Origin: Paludibacteraceae bacterium
Lineage (GTDB): Bacteria > Bacteroidota > Bacteroidia > Bacteroidales > Paludibacteraceae
Reading direction: 5' to 3'
Assembly (NCBI GenBank): GCA_017456885.1
Contig: JAFTIM010000004.1
Coordinates: 314,851 to 378,850, forward strand
Length of the DNA stretch: 64,000 nucleotides
Shown: one piece after another, positions 17,426 through 27,250 of the stretch
How the letters are laid out: each line of letters starts with the position of its first letter
Numbering within the stretch: position 1 is the first letter of the stretch
Notes under the pieces: model-generated
The model's input: only the letters and a program-made list of their open reading frames with translations
Databases searched by the model: none
Told to the model about the DNA's origin: nothing
Program-made: the position numbers and the translations under genes

Positions 17426-17893
17426 TTATATATTTCCCATAAAATTCCATTCCATCAATATATTGCAACGTTCATAGGCATTGCCTTTTAAGGGTATTTC
17501 GTCAAAACCGAGTTTTCGATAAAGTGCAATTGAAGCCTTCAGGCGCGTGTTCCCTTCGAGAAAAATTCTATTAATCCCGTTCTTTTGTGCATATTCCAAC
17601 ACTGTTTTTCCAAGCAAATACCCGATATGCTTGCCCTGATGACGTGGAGAAACTGCCATCTTAGCCAATTCGTATGATTGTTTTGCTTCATGATGTTTCA
17701 GCGCACAGCATCCGACAACATCTCCATCATATATGGCAAGAAATATCTGTCCGCCTTGTTCTACGATGTCGTCAACATGCGAAAATGTTTCTATATCCAA
17801 GGCTTCTATTTTGAAATGAGTCTCTATCCATTCTCTGTTCAGGCGGATGAAATCGTTCCTGTATTTAGGGTCGTATGTTTCGATGCGTACCAT
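17426..17893 (-). CDS. GNAT N-acetyltransferase
   Basis: The start is the ATG at 17893 (MVRIETYDPKYRNDF). In-frame upstream codons to 17914 are possible but would enter a poorly conserved leader. The 155-residue protein has the acetyl-CoA-binding motif SPRHQGKHIGYLLGKTVLEYA and the terminal LEGNTRLKASIALYRKLGFDEI. The closest general match is the group annotated as MarR-associated or small GNAT acetyltransferases. Composition is AT-rich like the core genome, which marks the right border of the GC-rich block. Confidence 0.88.
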   Translation of the reverse strand: MVRIETYDPKYRNDFIRLNREWIETHFKIEALDIETFSHVDDIVEQGGQIFLAIYDGDVVGCCALKHHEAKQSYELAKMAVSPRHQGKHIGYLLGKTVLEYAQKNGINRIFLEGNTRLKASIALYRKLGFDEIPLKGNAYERCNILMEWNFMGNI

Positions 17894-17923
17894 AACAATA
17901 ATCTTTACAAGCAAATAGAAATC

Positions 17924-17967
17924 AGGCGGTAAGCTTGAAATAACAAGAACTTACCGCCTAATCTTTT
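17924..17967. terminator. Perfect 10-bp hairpin between ppdK and the GNAT gene
   Basis: AGGCGGTAAG (17924-17933) pairs with CTTACCGCCT (17950-17959) across a 16-base loop. The run of T (17963-17970) is on the plus-strand side, yet both flanking genes read leftward. On the minus strand the stem is followed by a weaker TGATTTCTATTT. It most likely ends ppdK transcription, perhaps in both directions. Confidence 0.6.
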
Positions 17968-17983
17968 TTTTGTATAAAACTAA

Positions 17984-20707
17984 TTATTCTTCTACCGCTG
18001 CCTGAGCCGCTGCCAATCGGGCAATTGGTACACGGAATGGCGAGCAAGAAACATAATTCAAACCGACTTTGTGACAGAATTTCACTGACGATGGTTCGCC
18101 GCCGTGTTCTCCACAAATACCGCATTTCAAGTCAGGACGCACCGAGCGACCTTTCTCCACAGCCATTTCAACCAACTGACCAACACCATTTTGGTCAAGA
18201 ACTTGGAATGGATCTACCTTCAAAATTTTCTTCTCAAGATATACGGGCAAGAAGCTGGCAATGTCGTCACGAGAATAACCAAAGGTCATTTGAGTCAAAT
18301 CGTTGGTACCAAACGAGAAATACTCTGCACGGCTTGCTATACGATTTGCCGTAAGAGCAGCACGCGGAATTTCAATCATTGTACCCACTTTAAATTCAAC
18401 CTCGACTCCCTCCTCTGCGAAGAGTGCAGCAGCGGTTTCGCGAATGACCTTCTCTTGAGCCTCGAACTCATACAAAATACCTGTCAAAGGCACCATAATT
18501 TCAGGATGCGGATCGCCACCCTCTTTTTTCAACTGAATAGCAGCTCCAAGTATAGCACGTGTTTGCATTGCCGTGATCTCGGGATAGGTATTTCCCAAAC
18601 GACAGCCACGATGACCTAACATCGGGTTTGCTTCGCAAAGGCTATCCACGCGTTGACGAATATATTCAACAGTTACACCCATTGCTTTAGCCATTTCTTC
18701 CTGACCTTTCAAATCGTGAGGGACAAACTCATGCAAAGGAGGATCGAGCAAACGAACATTCACAGGACAGCCATCCATTACTTTGAAAATACCATAGAAA
18801 TCGGCTTTTTGATAAGGCAACAATTTTGCCAATGCTTTTTTGCGACCTTCAGCATCTTGCGCAAGAATCATTTCTCGCATAGCAACGATTTTTTCAGCCT
18901 CGAAGAACATGTGTTCCGTACGGCAAAGTCCGATACCAACCGCACCAAAATTGCGTGCGACTTGTGCATCGTGAGGTGTATCGGCATTGGTGCGAACAAC
19001 CAATTTTGTGTATTTTTCACAAAGAGCCATCAAATCGGCAAAATCACCCGACACCTCAGCTGCCTTTGTTTCTACCTTACCATTATAAATTTCACCGGTG
19101 GTACCGTTCAAAGAGATAAAGTCGCCTTCTTTAAGAACAACGCCATCAACTTCAACCGTGCGGGCTTTGTAATCAATATTCAAAGCTCCGGCTCCCGAAA
19201 CACAACATTTTCCCATACCGCGAGCCACTACCGCTGCATGCGATGTCATACCGCCACGAGCGGTAAGAATACCTTCTGCCACAGCCATACCGGCAAGGTC
19301 TTCGGGCGATGTTTCGATACGAACCATAATTACCTTTTTGCCGTCTTCAGCCCATTTTGCAGCATCATCGGCAAAAAATACGATTTGGCCACAAGCAGCA
19401 CCCGGCGATGCAGGAAGACCTCGAGTCAATACCTTGGCCGATGCCAATACTTTTTTATCAAACACAGGGTGAAGCAACTCATCTAATTTGTTAGGTTCAC
19501 AACGTTTCAAAGCAGTTTTTTCATCAATCATACCTTGACGAAGCAAATCCATTGCAATTTTCACCATTGCAGCCCCTGTACGTTTTCCGTTACGGGTTTG
19601 CAAGAACCACAATTTACCTTCTTGAACGGTAAATTCCATATCCTGCATATCACGATAATGATTTTCCAACTTGGTTTGCAGTGCGTCAAGTTCTGCATAT
19701 ATTTCAGGCATAGCCTCTTCCATCGAAGGATATTTAGCCAAACGTTCTTCTTCGGAAATACCTGCACGCTCTGCCCAACGTTGAGAGCCAATTTTTGTAA
19801 TCTGTTGAGGCGTACGAATACCGGCCACAACGTCTTCGCCTTGTGCATTTATCAAATACTCACCATTGAAAAGGTCTTCGCCATTACCAGCATCGCGCGA
19901 GAAACATACTCCCGTTGCCGAGGTATCACCCATATTACCGAACACCATTGCTTGAACGTTTACGGCCGTTCCCCACTCAGCAGGAATACCCTCCATTTTT
20001 CTGTAAAGAATAGCACGTTCGTTCATCCAACTATCGAATACAGCACAAATAGCGCCCCAGAGTTGTTCGTAAACATTTGTCGGGAAATCTTTCCCTGTTT
20101 GAGCTAAAACAGCAGCTTTAAAACGTTTTACCAACTCTTTTAAATCATCAACTTCCAACTCGTTGTCCAACTTCACTCCTTTTGCTTCTTTTACCTCCTC
20201 AATGATGGCTTCAAACGGGTCTATATCATCTTTGTTAACAGGCTTCATTCCTAAAACGACATCACCATACATTTGAACAAAACGACGATAAGAGTCCCAA
20301 GCGAAACGCGGACGACCGGTTTTACGAATCAACCCTTCCACTACCTCATCGTTCAAACCAAGATTCAGAATCGTATCCATCATACCCGGCATAGAAGCAC
20401 GAGCACCCGAACGCACCGAAACCAGCAACGGATTTTCCACATTGCCGAATTTCGAATTCATCAGCTTCTCAATATTTGCAACAGCGGCCAACACGTCGTC
20501 TTTCAAGAGTTCTACTACTTTATCTTTCCCCTCTTCAAAGTATTCGTTACAAACATCAGTTGTAATTGTAAACCCGGGAGGCACAGGCACTCCGATAAGA
20601 TTCATCTCGGCCAAATTTGCTCCCTTACCACCAAGCAGATTTCTCATATCTGCTTTACCTTCGGCTTTTCCGTTACCGAATGTGTAAACTCGTTTCTTGT
20701 TGTTCAT
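17984..20707 (-). CDS. ppdK: Pyruvate, phosphate dikinase
   Basis: The complete 907-residue enzyme interconverts pyruvate, ATP and phosphate with phosphoenolpyruvate, AMP and pyrophosphate. Domain order is normal. The ATP-grasp part (about 1-350) includes VSVRSGARASMPGMMDT and FGNMGDTSATGVCFSRD. The phosphohistidine domain has its catalytic histidine about residue 490 in LTARGGMTSHAAVVARGMGK. The C-terminal PEP/pyruvate barrel has GTMIEIPRAALTA, FSFGTNDLTQM and GICGEHGG. In anaerobic Bacteroidales it usually works in glycolysis or gluconeogenesis with pyrophosphate. The glycogen genes lie directly upstream on the same strand but behind a terminator. Confidence 0.98.
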   Translation of the reverse strand: MNNKKRVYTFGNGKAEGKADMRNLLGGKGANLAEMNLIGVPVPPGFTITTDVCNEYFEEGKDKVVELLKDDVLAAVANIEKLMNSKFGNVENPLLVSVRSGARASMPGMMDTILNLGLNDEVVEGLIRKTGRPRFAWDSYRRFVQMYGDVVLGMKPVNKDDIDPFEAIIEEVKEAKGVKLDNELEVDDLKELVKRFKAAVLAQTGKDFPTNVYEQLWGAICAVFDSWMNERAILYRKMEGIPAEWGTAVNVQAMVFGNMGDTSATGVCFSRDAGNGEDLFNGEYLINAQGEDVVAGIRTPQQITKIGSQRWAERAGISEEERLAKYPSMEEAMPEIYAELDALQTKLENHYRDMQDMEFTVQEGKLWFLQTRNGKRTGAAMVKIAMDLLRQGMIDEKTALKRCEPNKLDELLHPVFDKKVLASAKVLTRGLPASPGAACGQIVFFADDAAKWAEDGKKVIMVRIETSPEDLAGMAVAEGILTARGGMTSHAAVVARGMGKCCVSGAGALNIDYKARTVEVDGVVLKEGDFISLNGTTGEIYNGKVETKAAEVSGDFADLMALCEKYTKLVVRTNADTPHDAQVARNFGAVGIGLCRTEHMFFEAEKIVAMREMILAQDAEGRKKALAKLLPYQKADFYGIFKVMDGCPVNVRLLDPPLHEFVPHDLKGQEEMAKAMGVTVEYIRQRVDSLCEANPMLGHRGCRLGNTYPEITAMQTRAILGAAIQLKKEGGDPHPEIMVPLTGILYEFEAQEKVIRETAAALFAEEGVEVEFKVGTMIEIPRAALTANRIASRAEYFSFGTNDLTQMTFGYSRDDIASFLPVYLEKKILKVDPFQVLDQNGVGQLVEMAVEKGRSVRPDLKCGICGEHGGEPSSVKFCHKVGLNYVSCSPFRVPIARLAAAQAAVEE

Positions 20708-20747
20708 AAATGTATTGTTAAATAAATCTAAAAGCCTTAATATTCTG

Positions 20748-20777
20748 CAAAATTATACATTTTTAGCAATTTGCAAA
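20748..20777 (-). promoter_or_regulatory. Promoter of ppdK
   Basis: Leftward, TTTG (20777-20774), 18 bases and TAATTTTG (20755-20748) form a good Bacteroidetes promoter. The ppdK ATG lies about 40 bases downstream. Confidence 0.6.
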
Positions 20778-20804
20778 AAACCTTTTTCTATTTTTAAAAA
20801 GAAC

Positions 20805-20839
20805 ATAAAAAAAGAGAATTATCAAACGACAATTCTCTT
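20805..20839 (-). terminator. Intrinsic terminator of the glycogen operon
   Basis: On the minus strand AAGAGAATT (20839-20831) pairs with AATTCTCTT (20820-20812) and is followed by seven T (20813-20807). It lies 24 bases after the glgP stop and separates the glycogen genes from ppdK. Confidence 0.85.
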
Positions 20840-20862
20840 CTCCTTTTTATCAATTTTAGTTC

Positions 20863-23421
20863 TTAAAACCAACGTACATAGCAAAAATCCATACGATGAG
20901 GCAAATCGGCATTTTTTGGGAACATACGGAAAGCGTATTTAAACGAACCGGCACGATTTATTTGATAATCAAGCTCAAAGAAAACGCGTGAGCCTTCCAC
21001 TTTTACCACATCAAACTCTTTTGACTCGAATTTACGCATGCGGTTTTTATCGTCCATATAAGTAACGACAATTTCTATTCCCAACGAATTAACATCCATG
21101 CCTTTTGTATCAACCTCGGCACTTATGTGATAAGGATGTCCGAGTTCGAGCATCTCGTTTTCTGCATCAATATCTACTCTTTCGATGGTAATATTATCCC
21201 AATTTGCAGCTACCATTTGCTTCCAAGCGGCAATCTCTTTTGCTTTTGCATAATTATTTTCAAGCAAAAGAGCCGAACGTTTTGCTTCCGGAGCATAAAA
21301 ACGTTCGATGTAGTCGTCGAGCATTCGCTTTGTTGTAAATCGAGGAGCAATTTTTGCTATTGAGTTTTTAATCACCTGAATCCAATCGGGCGAGAAGCCT
21401 TCTTTGTTTTTCGCAAAATAAAGAGGAAGTATCTCATTTTCAAGTATGTTGTAAATAGTGGCCGCATCCAAACGGTCTTGTTGTCCTTGGTCGTCAAACG
21501 TGCGTTTCTCGGTCAATGCCCAACCGGCACCTTTTACATAACCTTCCAACCACCAACCATCAAGCACAGAGAAATTCAGCACACCATTCATTTCGGCCTT
21601 TTGCCCTGATGTACCGGAAGCCTCCAACGGACGCGTAGGATTGTTCAACCAAATATCCACACCCGAAATCAAACGTTTTGCCAAATGCATATCATAATTT
21701 TCAAGGAAAATGATTTTACCGACGAATTGAGGCATGTGAGAAATCTCGAAAATACGCTTAATCAAACCTTGACCGGCACCATCGGCAGGGTGAGCTTTTC
21801 CCGTAAAAATAAATTGTACGGGACGTTCAGGATTATTTACAATTTTAGCCAAACGCTCCAAATCGGTGAACAACAAATGAGCACGTTTGTAGGTAGCAAA
21901 ACGGCGACCGAATCCCACCAACAAAGCATTAGGATTGATGTTTTCCAACACCGAAACAATACGTCCCGGGTCGCGCTGACTTGCCAACCAAGTTTCTTTA
22001 AACTGAGTACGGATATAATCAATCAACTTATTTTTCAAAGTCATACGTGTTTCCCAAATTGTTTTATCGGGTACATCGTATATTTTTTTCCAAATATCAA
22101 GATTCGACTGATCGGCATAAAATTCTTTGCCAAAAGTTTTCTCGTAAACAGCTTTCCATTCAGAAGCAGCCCATGTAGGCATATGCACGCCATTCGTTAC
22201 ATAGCTGACATGCAATTCTTCGGGGAAATAACCTTTCCATATCGGATTGAACATTTCTTGCGAAACTTTACCATGCAACCAACTCACTCCATTGACTTCT
22301 TGCGAAGTGTTACAAGCAAACACACTCATGCAGAATTTTTCCGAATGGTCGTCAGGGTTTTCACGTCCCATGCCGATAAACTCTTCCCATGACAAACGCA
22401 ATTTGTCGGCATAACCACCCATATAGTAACGGAAAAGTCCCTCATCGAAGCGGTCGTGTCCGGCAGGTACAGGCGTATGCACCGTATAAAGCGACGAAGC
22501 TCGAACGACCTCGATAGCCTCGTTGAACGACAAACCTTCTGCCACATAATCAACCAAACGTTGTACATTGATTAAAGCGGCATGACCCTCGTTGCAATGA
22601 TAAATTTGAGTCTTGATACCCAAGCGTTTCAACATCAACATACCGCCAATGCCCAAAAGCATTTCTTGTTTCAAACGATGTTCGTTATCACCGCCATAAA
22701 GTTGATGAGTCAGCGTGCGATCTGCCTCCGAGTTTTCATTGATATTGGTATCCAACAAATACAAAGAGATTCGACCAACTGCAACTTTCCAGACTTGAGC
22801 ATAAATCAATCGCTCGGGATATGGCACTGCTATAAGCAAGGGAGCTCCGTTTTCATCTTTAATTTGTTCAATCGGCAACGTATTAAATTGTTGAGGTTCA
22901 TAGACCGCAATCTGCTGACCATCAATCGATAGCGTTTGTTTAAAATAGCCGAATTGATACAAAAATCCGACAGCGGTCATATTCACATTGCAATCACTTG
23001 CTTCTTTCAGATAATCACCAGCCAAAACACCTAATCCGCCCGAATAAATTTTCAAAACGCTACTCAAACCATATTCCATACTGAAATAGGAAACCGAAGG
23101 AATGTCGGTACGAGGTTTCGCTTTTACATATTCACTGAACTCGTTATAAACCTTATTCAAACGGTTCATAAAATTGGCATCCTTTTCCAACTCTTCGAAT
23201 CGTTCATAATTTGTTTTTTCAAACATCAACAAAGGATTCTTTTGAGTGGACTTCCATGCTTCAGGATTTACATCACGAAACAACATCTCTGCTTCGTGAT
23301 TCCACACCCACCAAAGATTATTGGCAATTTCCACCAACTTATCAAGTCCTTGAGGTACATCAAGTTTTACACTAAAATCTTTCCAATTCGGTTGATTGGA
23401 ATTACTTGTTCTCAATTTCAT
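20863..23421 (-). CDS. glgP: Alpha-glucan (glycogen) phosphorylase
   Basis: The start is the ATG at 23421 ([13 protein letters not shown]); an in-frame GTG two codons earlier (23427) would overlap the upstream stop. The 852-residue protein has the DUF3417-type N-terminal region ([19 protein letters not shown]) and a GT35 phosphorylase domain. The PLP lysine lies in [19 protein letters not shown], and the active-site region has [10 protein letters not shown] and [12 protein letters not shown]. It releases glucose-1-phosphate from glycogen-like glucan. It follows the glycogen synthase gene by a few bases, so synthesis and breakdown enzymes share one transcript. Confidence 0.95.
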   Translation of the reverse strand: MKLRTSNSNQPNWKDFSVKLDVPQGLDKLVEIANNLWWVWNHEAEMLFRDVNPEAWKSTQKNPLLMFEKTNYERFEELEKDANFMNRLNKVYNEFSEYVKAKPRTDIPSVSYFSMEYGLSSVLKIYSGGLGVLAGDYLKEASDCNVNMTAVGFLYQFGYFKQTLSIDGQQIAVYEPQQFNTLPIEQIKDENGAPLLIAVPYPERLIYAQVWKVAVGRISLYLLDTNINENSEADRTLTHQLYGGDNEHRLKQEMLLGIGGMLMLKRLGIKTQIYHCNEGHAALINVQRLVDYVAEGLSFNEAIEVVRASSLYTVHTPVPAGHDRFDEGLFRYYMGGYADKLRLSWEEFIGMGRENPDDHSEKFCMSVFACNTSQEVNGVSWLHGKVSQEMFNPIWKGYFPEELHVSYVTNGVHMPTWAASEWKAVYEKTFGKEFYADQSNLDIWKKIYDVPDKTIWETRMTLKNKLIDYIRTQFKETWLASQRDPGRIVSVLENINPNALLVGFGRRFATYKRAHLLFTDLERLAKIVNNPERPVQFIFTGKAHPADGAGQGLIKRIFEISHMPQFVGKIIFLENYDMHLAKRLISGVDIWLNNPTRPLEASGTSGQKAEMNGVLNFSVLDGWWLEGYVKGAGWALTEKRTFDDQGQQDRLDAATIYNILENEILPLYFAKNKEGFSPDWIQVIKNSIAKIAPRFTTKRMLDDYIERFYAPEAKRSALLLENNYAKAKEIAAWKQMVAANWDNITIERVDIDAENEMLELGHPYHISAEVDTKGMDVNSLGIEIVVTYMDDKNRMRKFESKEFDVVKVEGSRVFFELDYQINRAGSFKYAFRMFPKNADLPHRMDFCYVRWF

Positions 23422-23426
23422 ATTCA

Positions 23427-25067
23427 CTAATTTAGTTTTTGTTTTTTTACTCTTTTGTTTTTATTATTTAGCGCCAAGCTAAAAGCTTTTTCGTAATAAC
23501 ATATAAAGTGCTTCCATAATGCTTTTTGTGCAATTTGGAAAGCCTGTTTTCCAATTTTTTTTGTTTCCGATTCGGATTTCGATATAAAATTCCCGATCAT
23601 CGAACTCAACGCACCAACCACTTCATGATAATTATAATCGGTACGCGAAAGAACTCCCACTCCGCTTTCTACCGATTGCGGCACATCGGACACCCACTGC
23701 CCAAATCCCGACAAATTCGTCGTAATGGTCGGTATTCCAAAAGCGGCACTCTCCAACGGCGTATATCCCCAAGGCTCGTAATACGAGGGGAAAACCGTCA
23801 AATCCAATCCTATCAAAACATCATAATACGATTTATTAAAAACAGCATCATTTCCGTTCAAATACGAAGGGATGAATATAATTTTCATCTTACTCGTTTG
23901 TGCATTCGAGAAATGAAACCATCGTATCGTATTTAATATCGGATCGTGCTCTTCATAGTGCAAATAATGCGTGGCAAAAGGTTTTTCATAAGAAACAGCA
24001 TGGCTCTCTCCCGTCAACTCGATTCGACAATTGGAAGTGTAAGCAGGCACCATCAGAAAAGCGACAATTTCTCGTTTCAAATCCGATTCCGCAACCTGCT
24101 TCATAGCCTCTATAAACACATCAATTCCTTTATTTTTAAACTCATACCGCCCCGAAGTACCCACAAACAGCACATCATCAGCGAGCCGGTAACCCAACAC
24201 CTTTTCCGCCACATTGCGTAAAAACGTACGAGCTTCGGTACGTTTTTTCAAGTACGATTTTCCCTTGGGTACAAACCCATTTTCAAACCCATTCGGAGTA
24301 ACGACGTCAGGCTCTTTTTCCAACAATTGAGTGCACTCTTTGGCCGTTACATTACTAACCGTAGTAAAACAATCGGCATGATGAGCTGCCTGCTTTTCAG
24401 CAGAATGCTTCGACTGCATATTCAACTCTTCCGCCATTTGATCGCCATTGTAGGCCGAAAGATAATCGTACAAGGGTTTATTGTTTCCTGCTATCGAACG
24501 ACCTATCGAGGTGGCATGCGTTGTAAATAAGGTAGCAACATTTGGCATGTGTCGTTTTAAATAGAATTCCCCAAATGCAGTCATCCATTCGTTAAAATGA
24601 GCAATTACTTGTTTTTCTGTCAAATTGTAGAAACGGAGAAAACTTTCAATCGTAACACCGCAAGCATAGCCAAACATTGACGACTCGTCATAATCGCCAT
24701 AGGCATGCAACGAATCCACGCCAAACCAATTCCACATATCGGCATAAATGGTATTTTTCTGCTGATAAAAACTTCTAAAATCAACTAATATGACCAATGG
24801 TTTTCCCGGAATATCCCAATTGCCGACACGCACATGCAATCCCTCTTTTTCCGAAGCAGAAACCCATTCCGAAAATTTATCTTTATCAGGTATAAAAAAA
24901 GGGGACTCCACCTCGTGCCACACATCAGGACCCACGAAAAACATATTTTGCCCGAATCGAGAAACCAACGATGCCGCTTTTGTGGACAACACCGTATAAA
25001 TACCACCTACGCGGTTGCAAACCTCCCAACTTGCTTCAAATATATAATCGGGTACTAAAATGCTCAT
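23427..25067 (-). CDS. Glycogen synthase, eukaryote-like GT3 family
   Basis: The ATG at 25067 is used (a TTG lies one codon upstream). The 546-residue protein begins with [21 protein letters not shown], the nucleotide-sugar entry of GT3 glycogen synthases rather than the GlgA (GT5) type. Further marks are the [20 protein letters not shown] helix and the E-x7-E region in [19 protein letters not shown]. Bacteroidales commonly use this GT3 form. It should elongate alpha-1,4-glucan from a nucleoside-diphosphate glucose. A -7 box (TATCTTTG, 25094-25087) lies about 20 bases before the ATG. Confidence 0.92.
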   Translation of the reverse strand: MSILVPDYIFEASWEVCNRVGGIYTVLSTKAASLVSRFGQNMFFVGPDVWHEVESPFFIPDKDKFSEWVSASEKEGLHVRVGNWDIPGKPLVILVDFRSFYQQKNTIYADMWNWFGVDSLHAYGDYDESSMFGYACGVTIESFLRFYNLTEKQVIAHFNEWMTAFGEFYLKRHMPNVATLFTTHATSIGRSIAGNNKPLYDYLSAYNGDQMAEELNMQSKHSAEKQAAHHADCFTTVSNVTAKECTQLLEKEPDVVTPNGFENGFVPKGKSYLKKRTEARTFLRNVAEKVLGYRLADDVLFVGTSGRYEFKNKGIDVFIEAMKQVAESDLKREIVAFLMVPAYTSNCRIELTGESHAVSYEKPFATHYLHYEEHDPILNTIRWFHFSNAQTSKMKIIFIPSYLNGNDAVFNKSYYDVLIGLDLTVFPSYYEPWGYTPLESAAFGIPTITTNLSGFGQWVSDVPQSVESGVGVLSRTDYNYHEVVGALSSMIGNFISKSESETKKIGKQAFQIAQKALWKHFICYYEKAFSLALNNKNKRVKKQKLN

Positions 25068-25225
25068 CAAAAGAATTTTTAAGTTGCAAAGATAGTTTTT
25101 TTACACAAATCCTACAAGCAAACAACCATCGTCATACGAAAATGTTTTTATCCAATATAAACAACTGATTATAAACAAATTAACATTATTGTCATATTTT
25201 TATACAACATAACAGAATTATTTTC

Positions 25226-25233
25226 TACCTTTG
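25226..25233 (+). promoter_or_regulatory. -7 box of the first LPP20 lipoprotein gene
   Basis: TACCTTTG fits TAnnTTTG, about 30 bases before the ATG at 25264. No well-spaced -33 TTG was found. Confidence 0.45.
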
Positions 25234-25263
25234 GCAAAATTAACCATATAAAAATGTTTTAAT

Positions 25264-25812
25264 ATGAAAAAAGTATTTATTTGTGTTGCTGTTGCATTGA
25301 TGACAATAGCATGTAGTTCGAAAAAAGAGGCTGTTCACAAAGGAGACGTTACCGTTAACGTACCTTGCAGTGGCAAAGAGTATCGTAGCGACAAAGACCA
25401 TCTTCGTGCATTAGGCACGGGTTATGCCACAAGTTTACAAATAGCTCGCGACAAAGCATTAGTAGCCGCAAGAGCAGAATTGGGAACACAAGTCAGTGCT
25501 TTGATGAAACGTGTTACCGACAACTACGCTTCATCGTACGAAATTGGCATGGACGAAGAGTCGAAGGGCAAATTTCAGGATTTAACACGCCAAGTTGTTA
25601 ACCAAGAATTGAACGGAACAATTGTTATTTGCGACGAAACCCAACGTACACAAGACGGGAAATACCGTTGCTATGTTGTAGTGGAATTGGTCGGTACCGA
25701 TTTGGTAAACAAAGTGGCAAATTCAGTAAAAAACAACGACAAACTTCGCATTGATTACGAATACGAAAAGTTCAAAGAAGAGTTTGAAAAAGAAATGAGT
25801 AAATTGCAATAA
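25264..25812 (+). CDS. LPP20-type lipoprotein (first of three)
   Basis: The 182-residue protein is a predicted lipoprotein (lipobox MTIACSS). The body has the LPP20 pattern LRALGTGYATSLQIARDKALVAARAELG, then long helices and a strand-rich end (IVICDETQRTQDGKYRCYVVVEL). The tail is charged and helical. LPP20/FlgP-like lipoproteins of other phyla build rings at the outer membrane, but no flagellar gene is present. A strong terminator follows, so it may be expressed more than the next two genes. Confidence 0.75.
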   Translation: MKKVFICVAVALMTIACSSKKEAVHKGDVTVNVPCSGKEYRSDKDHLRALGTGYATSLQIARDKALVAARAELGTQVSALMKRVTDNYASSYEIGMDEESKGKFQDLTRQVVNQELNGTIVICDETQRTQDGKYRCYVVVELVGTDLVNKVANSVKNNDKLRIDYEYEKFKEEFEKEMSKLQ

Positions 25813-25830
25813 TTTATTCTCCTGATTTAT

Positions 25831-25866
25831 AAGGTGCTTGTATAAAAAAGTGCAAGCACCTTTTTT
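25831..25866 (+). terminator. Intrinsic terminator after the first LPP20 gene
   Basis: AAGGTGCTTG (25831-25840) pairs with CAAGCACCTT (25853-25862), and the T-run extends to 25866. It sits 18 bases after the stop and 11 bases before the next ATG, so it may only partly attenuate transcription into the next two genes. Confidence 0.9.
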
Positions 25867-25876
25867 GTAAAACAAC

Positions 25877-27241
25877 ATGATGTATAGAATACACTACCTT
25901 TTACTTTCATTTCTGATAATCGTTTTTACAAGTTGTTCCACCTATCAAACAACGGCTAAAAACAAACAACCCGAATGGACAACAAATCTGCCATCGGACA
26001 AAAACTATTATCAGGGAGTCGGCTATGCCCTGAAAGAAAAAAATTCTATTCTTCATTACGAAACCGCAAGAAAAAATGCACTAAAAAATCTTGCCGAAGA
26101 AATTTCTGTCAAAATATCTTCATCAACCATACACATCAGCTACGAAAACGACTTCTCGCTGAAAGAGGATTTCAGCTCCATTATCGAAGCTCGAGTCAAT
26201 TCCTCAATTGAGGGATATGAATTAGTTGATAGTTATGAAAACAAAAAAGAATATTGGGTGTTTTACCGGCTGAACAAACAAAAATATGCAGCATTGCAAG
26301 CTCAAAAAAAGGAACAAGCCATACAACTTGCCACTTCTTACTATTCCGAAGCCGAACAAGCTCAACAACACAGCGACATCAGAAATACTGTAATCTATTA
26401 TTCCAAGTCGCTCGATGCGCTGAAAGCTTATTTCAACGAAACGATTATTGCGAACATTGACGGAAAAGAGGTAAATATCATTTCAGAAGCCTACAATCGT
26501 ATTTACAACATTCTCAGCAATATCGAAATTATTGCAGAAAACGCAACTATCAATTGTAAAACAGGTTATAGAATAGACCCTAAGTTGCTTACTTGCGAGG
26601 TAGCATATCAAGGGAAATCTATAAAAAAATTCCCGATAATAGCCTCTTACAGCGAAAATGCCCTACAGCAAAAGTTAAATAGCGATGCAAATGGTTTTGT
26701 CCAGATTTCACCTCTTGTAAAATCGAATAGAAATACCGAAACCATCAATTTTTCAATCGACAAAACCACCTTGTTACTCCAATCGGCAACCGACTTTACC
26801 ATTCGCAAACTGCTGCAAAAAATACCGACGCAAACAACTACCGTCTATCTCCAAATAGCAAAACCTGCCATCGTTATAAAATCTGACGAGAAGAACATCG
26901 GCATTGCCACAAAAGATATGGTATTGAAGACAAAACTCGAACAGCTTTTGCAAAGCAAAGGTTATGAAATTGTTTCGACTAACGGCGATTTTGAAATCAC
27001 AATTACTTCAGACACGAAAGCGGCAAGTCAATCAAACGGGATTTTCACGGCTTCTTTAAAATCTCGTTTTACAATTAAAAACCTGCACAATAACAAAATT
27101 GTGGACGTTTTGGATTTAACAGCAACGGGAACACAGTTATCCTATAAAAAAGCGGGAGAAAAAGCCTACGAAACTGCATCGCAACAACTATCTTCGCGTT
27201 TGATTTCATCTTTCACCAACGCATTTCTTAAAACGGAATAA
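25877..27241 (+). CDS. LPP20-domain lipoprotein with long C-terminal region (second of three)
   Basis: The 454-residue predicted lipoprotein has lipobox VFTSCST. Residues about 35-140 repeat the LPP20 design of the upstream protein (YYQGVGYALKEKNSILHYE, then ARKNALKNLAEEISVKI). A helical stretch follows (about 140-200). The rest is a strand-rich region without a family I recognise, ending with a segment (KTKLEQLLQSKGYEIVS) like the last domain of CsgG- or FlgT-like proteins. That last comparison is only an impression. The stop is nine bases before the third gene. Confidence 0.7.
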   Translation: MMYRIHYLLLSFLIIVFTSCSTYQTTAKNKQPEWTTNLPSDKNYYQGVGYALKEKNSILHYETARKNALKNLAEEISVKISSSTIHISYENDFSLKEDFSSIIEARVNSSIEGYELVDSYENKKEYWVFYRLNKQKYAALQAQKKEQAIQLATSYYSEAEQAQQHSDIRNTVIYYSKSLDALKAYFNETIIANIDGKEVNIISEAYNRIYNILSNIEIIAENATINCKTGYRIDPKLLTCEVAYQGKSIKKFPIIASYSENALQQKLNSDANGFVQISPLVKSNRNTETINFSIDKTTLLLQSATDFTIRKLLQKIPTQTTTVYLQIAKPAIVIKSDEKNIGIATKDMVLKTKLEQLLQSKGYEIVSTNGDFEITITSDTKAASQSNGIFTASLKSRFTIKNLHNNKIVDVLDLTATGTQLSYKKAGEKAYETASQQLSSRLISSFTNAFLKTE

Positions 27242-27250
27242 CTCTATTAC

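Noticed and set aside
18653-19486. Long plus-strand frame of 277 codons opposite ppdK
   Set aside because: It is an antisense shadow of a strongly conserved enzyme gene; the His/Phe/Asn-rich peptide matches no family.
21685-22392. Plus-strand frame of 235 codons opposite glgP
   Set aside because: Antisense shadow of the phosphorylase gene, without start context or similarity.
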